Source: Aurantiochytrium sp. KH105 (lineage: Eukaryota; Sar; Bigyra; Thraustochytrida; Thraustochytriidae). Taken from it: a stretch of DNA of 64,000 nucleotides. Shown piece by piece: positions 58,148 through 64,000 of this stretch. Within the stretch, counting starts at the first letter, position 1; every line of letters starts with the position of its first letter. The notes beneath the pieces are model-generated. The model made no database searches. It was not told the DNA's origin and was given only the letters and a program-made list of their open reading frames with translations. The stretch is from NCBI GenBank assembly GCA_003116975.1, contig BGKB01000020.1, positions 496,001 through 560,000 of the forward strand, in the 5' to 3' direction. Position numbers and translations under genes: made by a program.

Positions 58148-61100
58148 ATGAAGGCCGGCGGTCGTGCCGCGGGCGCCGCCGAAAAGGCGTCGCTTGACCG
58201 CCAAGACGCGCGCCGCTCCGGCGACGGCGAAATCGACCAAGGCGAAAAGCAGAAATCGCCTCGCCAGTCACCGCGTCGCAGAGGGCCGCCGCCAAACCTT
58301 GCCGCGCTCGGGGAGGCCGCGCCGCCGCCAGCGGACGAAGGTAAAACAACGTCTCGGGCGGAGGGTGACACGAATGACGGAGCCGGCCCGTCCGCAAATG
58401 GCGGCCTCGAAGATCAAGACACAGACATGCCCGACGCCCCTGACGCTGACCCGGCGCAGCAGCCAAGCAACGCCGCGAGTGACGACGTGAATACACCCGC
58501 AAAAGTCGGATCTTCAGGCGCGCAAGACGACAAGACCGATGCCAAGGATGGTTCTCTTGGCGAACCCCAAAATGACGCTGACAAAATGCAGGCTGATGAT
58601 GACAATGACGACGACGACGAAGATGATGATGACGATGATGATGACAATGATGCCGATGACGATGATGATGATGTGTCAAGCGGTAAGGGGGGTAACGACG
58701 TCAAGAACCAGACAAAAAAGGAGGAAAAGGAGCAAAACAATCATGCCAAAGAGAACGGGACGGCAAAAATGCTCGCGCCCGATACTGCTGATAAAGAGAC
58801 AGCAAATGGCCAAGCCAACAAGACCGACAAAGACAAAGAAGACAAAGAGGCAACTCTCACGGTGGACACCGACCCCCCGCGACCGCAACTTGGCGCCAAG
58901 AGCAAAAACGGAACCCCTGTCACCACAGCAGCCTCGCCAGGTTCATCAACCCGCAAACGGCGACGAAACAGCGTCGACTCTGCAAACGTTGCCAAGCGGG
59001 CTACACTTCGACCAAGACTTGGTGGATCGCAAGTGAAGGCAAGCCCTATGCTTGGCGTTGGCGGGCATGCTAGTCTCGCAGAAGGCGACGAAGACGAAAT
59101 GGAAGTTGATCGCCCTGGCGAAAGCTACCCTATTCGTCATCCTCGGTACGAAATGGATGCATACCAAGCTCCACTGCCTGAATTGCGCGACCGCAAGGAG
59201 CTTCTCTCGCCCGCAGAGGGCACCTTTGTTACTCTCGACGAGCTTCCCATGCGGCATATGCAACTTCAAATCGATGAGAATGTCATCTGGCGAGGGCGCA
59301 AGAATCCCGTCCTTTCATCACGCGCAATCGATGAGTACCTCTTCTTTTGTCGCCAACTCACGCGCGAGAAACCTATCACCGGATCGCACTTTTGGACGCG
59401 CCCCAAAACGAAGCGTCTGAAGAAAGTCCCGACAGCCGCTTCACTCGAATCGACCGCCTCCGCAGGCGGCCCGAACAACGCGAGTAACGGGGCCAATGGC
59501 GCCGATCTAGTCGCTGAAGAGCCCGACGACGTGGAAGACACCGATAAAGCTTCTGACCAGGGGCTTACTGGCGCCGTGGCCGAGCCGCCCTTGCCCAACG
59601 ATCTCGAGCTGCGGCCCGCCGAGTCCGACGAGCAAGCTCTCGAGTTCTTGCACCGCTGCGAGTACGATATCAAACGCGCGAAATTCATGCTCCTTGCGGC
59701 GCATGGCGCCGGTACAGACAGCGCTTCAATTGAACGCAAAGCAAGGCTTGGCCTCCCCGGACCTGGCACGGTGCGTACGCCCCGCCAAGGCAGAAGTACG
59801 CCAACCTTTGCCTGGGATGCCGCCCTCTCGGGTGCAGACGATGGCACCGGGACTGCCTCGCCCGCAGAGACGACCGGCACAACAAGGGTACGCCGGGCCG
59901 CTTCTGCGGCGTCGACAGCGAGCGGGAATAGCAATGGAGCGAATTCGGGCGCCAAGGGTCTCAAAAACTGGGTCGCAAGCGCGCGATCCGCGCTTGCGGG
60001 CCGGCAGCCTGGAACCCCAACGCGACGAAAGCTCCTGCAGCTCCTTCAAGAGTATGCTGTCGTCCGCGCTGATTCCAACGATGCTAAAGCTGTCGCGAGC
60101 GCTAGCGAAGTGGCCGCGCAAGTTGAGAAAAAACTCAAAGAAGTTGACGACTGGATTGCCAACGCGCACGACGCCGTTTCTTTGACAAAGCCGGACGGCC
60201 ACTGGACGCTCCAAGAGCTCCAAGAATTTGTGAGCTCGGTGCCGTCAGGGGTCCGCCTCGCCGAACTCGACTGTCTCAAGAGCGTATACGCCTCGTGCGT
60301 CTCGCTGCAAGAAGACTTTACACGCGTCATGAAGACCGATGTCACGCCGCTTCCATCGCTCAACGAACTGCGTCTTGTTCTCCGCCGCGCGCAAGAGCTC
60401 CCGCTTGACCTTCCGGGGATTGAAGACGCTCAAAAACGCGTCACGCATATCGAGAGGCTCGCAGAAGAGATTCTTGACATCATTCCTGCAAACCGATATT
60501 GGCGTAAGCAACTCGTCATGCCGTCCAAGTCGAAACGAGTCGCTACAAAACGTTGGGAATCACAGCCCCTTGCGACACTTCGTGCCAAATTGCAAGAGGC
60601 AGAAGCTTGCCGCGTGAGCTTTCCCACGCAGCGTCTCCTGAAATACTATGTTGACGAAGCCGACGCTTGGCTCAAGCGGTGCGAGGACGCCAGCAATGGC
60701 GAAAACGTGGATGTCAAGCTTCTCCTCAAACTCGTCAAACAGGCCGAGGTGCTCCCGGTGGATTTGACGGCCGAGCGCGAGCGCCTTGACGCTCAGCTGC
60801 GCCGCGCCCAAGAATGCATCGCCAAGGTTCGTAACGCTGTGCCTCGCGCAGGTAAAACCACGCGCGGCGCTCAGGACATGGACAAGATGGAGCTCGAAAC
60901 ACTGCGTGCTCTCAAGAACGAGGCCATTTCGATTGGCATCAAACAGGACGATGTTGACGATATGCAGCGCATCGTCGATGAGGCCGACGCTTGGAAAGCT
61001 CGCGCCAAGGCTGCTCTTGAGGATGTCGATGCAGTTGACGCCGAAACGCTAAACAGCCTCATTGCCGAATCTGACCAAGTCCCAGTCATCATGCCCGAGA

Positions 61101-64000
61101 CCGATTTTCTCTTGGCTCAGGTTGAGAGCAAGCAGGTGTGCGAGCAGATTCGAGCCGCCATCGACTCTCAGAGTGTGTCCTTGAGGAACCTTACCAAACT
61201 CGTCAACAAGCTCTCAAAGCTACGCAAGACGCTTCAGGTCGGCGGCCAGCCCAAAAGTCTCGATGCTGGCAAGTGTGAGAACCTGGCGCGCAATATTGTA
61301 AACAATGCCGTCGATTGGGTCCAGCGCGCCCACTTTCTGTGCCGTGTTGTGCGTGAGGAGGATTTTGGCGGCGAGGAAAAGGTCAAGCCCAAGAAGCGCA
61401 AACGAAACTACAAAAAGTTCGGTAACCAAAAGACCAAGCTGCAAGGTCCTTTTGCTGCCTACGAACGCGTCACGTTTTCCATGTTTGCCAATTTTTACAA
61501 GGATGGCGCGGAAATGCCAGTGGATTTGTCTTTGCCCCTTCAAGATCTCATTACCTTGCGCGGGGACCTCGAAGTCACCAAGGCCAGTCTTCGCGCTTTC
61601 ATTTCTAGCTGCGGAGTCAAGGACAATCTCGAGGTCCTTTGCTCAGAAGGTGATGCCGAGAATGTTGTCCCGCTCCCGGCCTCCGACGCAGCAGAGGCCA
61701 AAGACAACGACGCAACCCCAGTTAGATCGTTGAGCACAGCAGAGCCCATGGACGTTTCGAACGAATCTGCTGCCGCGGAGACGCAGACTAATACTCTTGC
61801 CTCCGGTGCTCAACTCAACACGACGCTGGACGCTGCCAAGGCCGTTGCGTCGGATGCAGCCGTGGCTCCAGCAGCTGCGGCGCTCGAGAACGGCACTGAC
61901 GCTGCGCCCGATACGTCCAAGACAGAGGTCGCCAAGAGCAAGAAGCCTTCGCTTTCAGACATTAAGCTTACCTTGGACAAGTGCCTCATGGTCAGCGTGG
62001 CGACAGTGGAGGAGGTTCTGCTCCGGCAGGCGTTTGAGAGTGGCATCGCTTGGATTGCAAAGGCCCTGGCGCTCACGCCACACCGCACAGAATGGGAAGG
62101 CGTGGCCGCCTTGCCAAAGTCGGAAGCAGAAGAGCTCTCGCTTGAGTCGATCAAACATTTGTTGGAGGAGGCGCCGTCGCTCTATGTAGACGTGAGCGAG
62201 CTGACAAGCGATCTCGAGGGGACCTTGGACAAGATCAACGAATGGAAGCAGTCTGCTTCCAATCTCATGTCCGCGTACGAGGCGAAACTCGCCGAGGCGT
62301 CGCTCTCGTGGACCGCAGCGCATGCAGATAGCAATGGAGACGATGAGACCATGGAGGACGCGGAATCGGCACAGGATGATACTTTGGGCAGAAGCGAGAT
62401 GGCGGCGGTGAAGATGGCTCTTGGAATGGACTCGTTGCTCGGACGTGCGAAACGAGAGACGGTGAAAAAACGAGCCTCGAGTGCGGGTTCGGCCAAGCCC
62501 GGGAGCGCTGCCGCCGTTGCTGCAGCACGGGCGCAAGAGCAACTGGAGCGCGACGCTGAGCTCGGACTGGTGCCACGTCAGGAAGAAGCCGTCAATTGGG
62601 CCAATTTCGAGGCCGGTCTTGATGCCATGGTTGCGTCCAAGTTTCCCGAGCTCGGCTCGATGGATCCGATGACCTCGCAAGATGCAATGCAGCTCTTTGC
62701 AGCCCCAACACGCGAAGAAGGCAAAACAACAAACGAGAACACAGACGACAGCAGCGATAGCAGCGATACCTCCTTGAAGATGCTTCCCGATGACTTTGCG
62801 ACCATGGCGGCTGACGCTCGCAAGCTGTGCGATCGTCTCGAGAACGAGCCTGTAGCCCAGGTGGCAGAGCGTGAACCTGCTGTACAACAGGCGCGCTGGC
62901 TCGCAGAGGCTGGTGACTTTCTCGAGAAAGCAGGCAAGGCCCTTCGGGGTACCACTGAGGCCGATATGGATACTGTGCGCGCCCTCGTCGCTGATGGTGT
63001 GCGACTCAAGGAGGTCCAAATTGATGCAGAGGCCCATCATCTCAAGCCGTATTCGTTCAGCGGCTGCATCGCGCGCGGTACGAAGCGGTTGCAGCGCGTG
63101 GGTCGAAACATTTGTGCGTGGAATCAGGTCACACAGAAACGACTGGGGCAGGCCAAGTCGGCCGCCGGCTTTTTGGCGCTGCGTGTGCTCGTCGCAGAGA
63201 AATTAGAACGTTCACTTTTCCCGACCTCGCCTGTGGAAGCAGAGGTACGCAGTGAACTGGGCAAGCTTGTCTTGTGGGCCAAGACGACGCACGAACGACT
63301 TTCACCTGAGCGAACCGGGCTCGGGAAAGCAGATGAGATCGAGCGGCTTGCAGCTGAAGGCGCAAAACTCAAGGTGAACTTTGCCGAGGTGAAGGAACTT
63401 CGATCCGCGCTGCGACGTGCCACAGCTTGGCTGAAGTCGCTCAAACAATCCGGCATTGAGTCCGGCACGGCGAGCGTGGACCACCTCGTGGAGCTTCTTG
63501 AGCAAAGCGAGGCGATTCCTGTTGACTTGAGCGAGCACACGCGCGTTCTCAAGGATGCCACGCGGCAATACTGTCTGTGTCGTCGCGGGTACACGAACGA
63601 GATGCTGGCGTGCTCCTACTGCGACGAATGGTTTCACATTGGCTGCGTCAATATTTCGCCAACGCATGCCAAACGCTGCGCGCGCTTTTGTTGTCCATTG
63701 TGCTCGGTAAACCGTACCTCACTCGCACAGCTTGGGCTTGCGCGCGCAGCCATTGCCCGCGTGCGCGTATCATGGAATGCGCGAATGGCCCGCATGGCAG
63801 ACGATGGCGGCTCCGGGGCCAAGGATGCCGGACCTGCGACGGAAACTTTGCGCGCGCTCGCCCTCTGGATGGAGCAGGCCGCGCCGCTGGTGGACCACGT
63901 CGTGTCGGCTGGCGAAGGCCCATACGATGCATCGATGAAAACTGCTCTTGCGGGACTTGAAGACGGGCCCGCTGGCGCCAAGCGGTGCGCGGACGTTGCG
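58148..64000 (+). CDS. ELM2-like / PLU-1-like / PHD finger chromatin protein (C-terminus beyond window)
   Basis: At least 1,951 codons, open to the right edge. First ATG in frame is 58148 (MKAGGRAAGAAEK). Residues about 1-340 are disordered, with a long Asp-rich tract (about 58595-58672). About 364-500 resembles ELM2: DELPMRHMQLQIDENVIWRG, then AIDEYLFFCRQL and DEQALEFLHRCEYDIKRAKFML. Residues about 610-1800 are long helical repeats of PLU-1 type as in KDM5 proteins (DEADAWLKRCEDA, LLKLVKQAEVLPVDL, LRRATAWLKSLKQSG, LLEQSEAIPVDL). A PHD finger follows (63571-63705, about residues 1808-1852) with all eight ligands (CLC, CSYC, HIGC, CPLC) and the aromatic cage-like WF before His. JmjN, JmjC and ARID domains of KDM5 are not present in the visible part. 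Probably a nuclear histone-reading subunit; the true start could lie upstream if a 5' intron exists. Confidence 0.87.
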   Translation, partial: MKAGGRAAGAAEKASLDRQDARRSGDGEIDQGEKQKSPRQSPRRRGPPPNLAALGEAAPPPADEGKTTSRAEGDTNDGAGPSANGGLEDQDTDMPDAPDADPAQQPSNAASDDVNTPAKVGSSGAQDDKTDAKDGSLGEPQNDADKMQADDDNDDDDEDDDDDDDDNDADDDDDDVSSGKGGNDVKNQTKKEEKEQNNHAKENGTAKMLAPDTADKETANGQANKTDKDKEDKEATLTVDTDPPRPQLGAKSKNGTPVTTAASPGSSTRKRRRNSVDSANVAKRATLRPRLGGSQVKASPMLGVGGHASLAEGDEDEMEVDRPGESYPIRHPRYEMDAYQAPLPELRDRKELLSPAEGTFVTLDELPMRHMQLQIDENVIWRGRKNPVLSSRAIDEYLFFCRQLTREKPITGSHFWTRPKTKRLKKVPTAASLESTASAGGPNNASNGANGADLVAEEPDDVEDTDKASDQGLTGAVAEPPLPNDLELRPAESDEQALEFLHRCEYDIKRAKFMLLAAHGAGTDSASIERKARLGLPGPGTVRTPRQGRSTPTFAWDAALSGADDGTGTASPAETTGTTRVRRAASAASTASGNSNGANSGAKGLKNWVASARSALAGRQPGTPTRRKLLQLLQEYAVVRADSNDAKAVASASEVAAQVEKKLKEVDDWIANAHDAVSLTKPDGHWTLQELQEFVSSVPSGVRLAELDCLKSVYASCVSLQEDFTRVMKTDVTPLPSLNELRLVLRRAQELPLDLPGIEDAQKRVTHIERLAEEILDIIPANRYWRKQLVMPSKSKRVATKRWESQPLATLRAKLQEAEACRVSFPTQRLLKYYVDEADAWLKRCEDASNGENVDVKLLLKLVKQAEVLPVDLTAERERLDAQLRRAQECIAKVRNAVPRAGKTTRGAQDMDKMELETLRALKNEAISIGIKQDDVDDMQRIVDEADAWKARAKAALEDVDAVDAETLNSLIAESDQVPVIMPETDFLLAQVESKQVCEQIRAAIDSQSVSLRNLTKLVNKLSKLRKTLQVGGQPKSLDAGKCENLARNIVNNAVDWVQRAHFLCRVVREEDFGGEEKVKPKKRKRNYKKFGNQKTKLQGPFAAYERVTFSMFANFYKDGAEMPVDLSLPLQDLITLRGDLEVTKASLRAFISSCGVKDNLEVLCSEGDAENVVPLPASDAAEAKDNDATPVRSLSTAEPMDVSNESAAAETQTNTLASGAQLNTTLDAAKAVASDAAVAPAAAALENGTDAAPDTSKTEVAKSKKPSLSDIKLTLDKCLMVSVATVEEVLLRQAFESGIAWIAKALALTPHRTEWEGVAALPKSEAEELSLESIKHLLEEAPSLYVDVSELTSDLEGTLDKINEWKQSASNLMSAYEAKLAEASLSWTAAHADSNGDDETMEDAESAQDDTLGRSEMAAVKMALGMDSLLGRAKRETVKKRASSAGSAKPGSAAAVAAARAQEQLERDAELGLVPRQEEAVNWANFEAGLDAMVASKFPELGSMDPMTSQDAMQLFAAPTREEGKTTNENTDDSSDSSDTSLKMLPDDFATMAADARKLCDRLENEPVAQVAEREPAVQQARWLAEAGDFLEKAGKALRGTTEADMDTVRALVADGVRLKEVQIDAEAHHLKPYSFSGCIARGTKRLQRVGRNICAWNQVTQKRLGQAKSAAGFLALRVLVAEKLERSLFPTSPVEAEVRSELGKLVLWAKTTHERLSPERTGLGKADEIERLAAEGAKLKVNFAEVKELRSALRRATAWLKSLKQSGIESGTASVDHLVELLEQSEAIPVDLSEHTRVLKDATRQYCLCRRGYTNEMLACSYCDEWFHIGCVNISPTHAKRCARFCCPLCSVNRTSLAQLGLARAAIARVRVSWNARMARMADDGGSGAKDAGPATETLRALALWMEQAAPLVDHVVSAGEGPYDASMKTALAGLEDGPAGAKRCADVA

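Noticed and set aside
57726-58679. 317-codon minus-strand frame opposite the start of the chromatin gene
   Set aside because: His/Arg/Ala-rich antisense of the Asp-rich and GC-rich coding sequence; no domain.

Overview
The window looks like a stretch of compact, GC-rich nuclear genome from a unicellular eukaryote. The gene set points to a heterotrophic stramenopile, most plausibly a thraustochytrid or other labyrinthulomycete; this is an inference from overall style, and no marker gene in the window proves it. Evidence: long intron-poor reading frames, one gene with two short GT-AG introns (124 and 107 nt), homopolymeric Gln/Lys/Asp tracts, eukaryote-only families (GCN1, eEF3, a Bub2/Cdc16-type TBC GAP, exocyst Sec6, 3R-MYB, RGS, TLDc), and bacterial-type families that occur in protists (hybrid histidine kinase, TypA/BipA, PqiA-like protein). 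No rRNA, tRNA, CRISPR, integrase or virus-like element was found.

Layout. 0-7.3 kb: two minus-strand translation genes, GCN1 (C-terminal part beyond the left edge) and cytosolic PheRS alpha. 7.5-9.9 kb: a head-to-tail duplication of an approximately 1.15 kb non-coding unit. 12-18.4 kb: a conserved protein of unknown function (+) facing a very large PH-PH-Sec6-PH protein (-). 19.8-24.8 kb: an EF-hand-like/helical-repeat protein (+) facing a probably mitochondrial TypA/BipA GTPase (-). 26.3-30.3 kb: a PqiA-like membrane protein (+) facing eEF3 (-), which is interrupted by a 993-N assembly gap. 32.2-38.2 kb: an MFS transporter and a membrane-bound hybrid histidine kinase (both +). 38.6-41.8 kb: a Bub2-like TBC GAP (-) and an EF-hand/RGS protein (+). 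42.5-49.0 kb: a PARP-like/coiled-coil/TLDc protein and a polyglutamine-rich three-repeat MYB (both -). 49-55.6 kb: 6.6 kb of microsatellite-rich, GC-rich DNA with no supportable gene. 55.6-57.0 kb: a three-exon four-EF-hand protein (+). 58.1 kb to the right edge: a large ELM2-like/PLU-1-like/PHD chromatin protein (+), incomplete.

Organisation. Apart from a few tandem pairs, genes alternate strand: short convergent 3' gaps (about 160-760 bp) alternate with long divergent 5' regions (about 1.1-6.6 kb). The low-complexity DNA lies mostly in the divergent, promoter-bearing intervals. Functionally the window holds four translation genes (GCN1, PheRS alpha, TypA, eEF3) and several signalling genes (three EF-hand or EF-hand-like proteins, RGS, histidine kinase, TBC GAP, PH-exocyst fusion), but nothing shows that they form one pathway. 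The most unusual proteins are the multidomain fusions: PARP-like + TLDc, PH + Sec6, and EF-hand + RGS.
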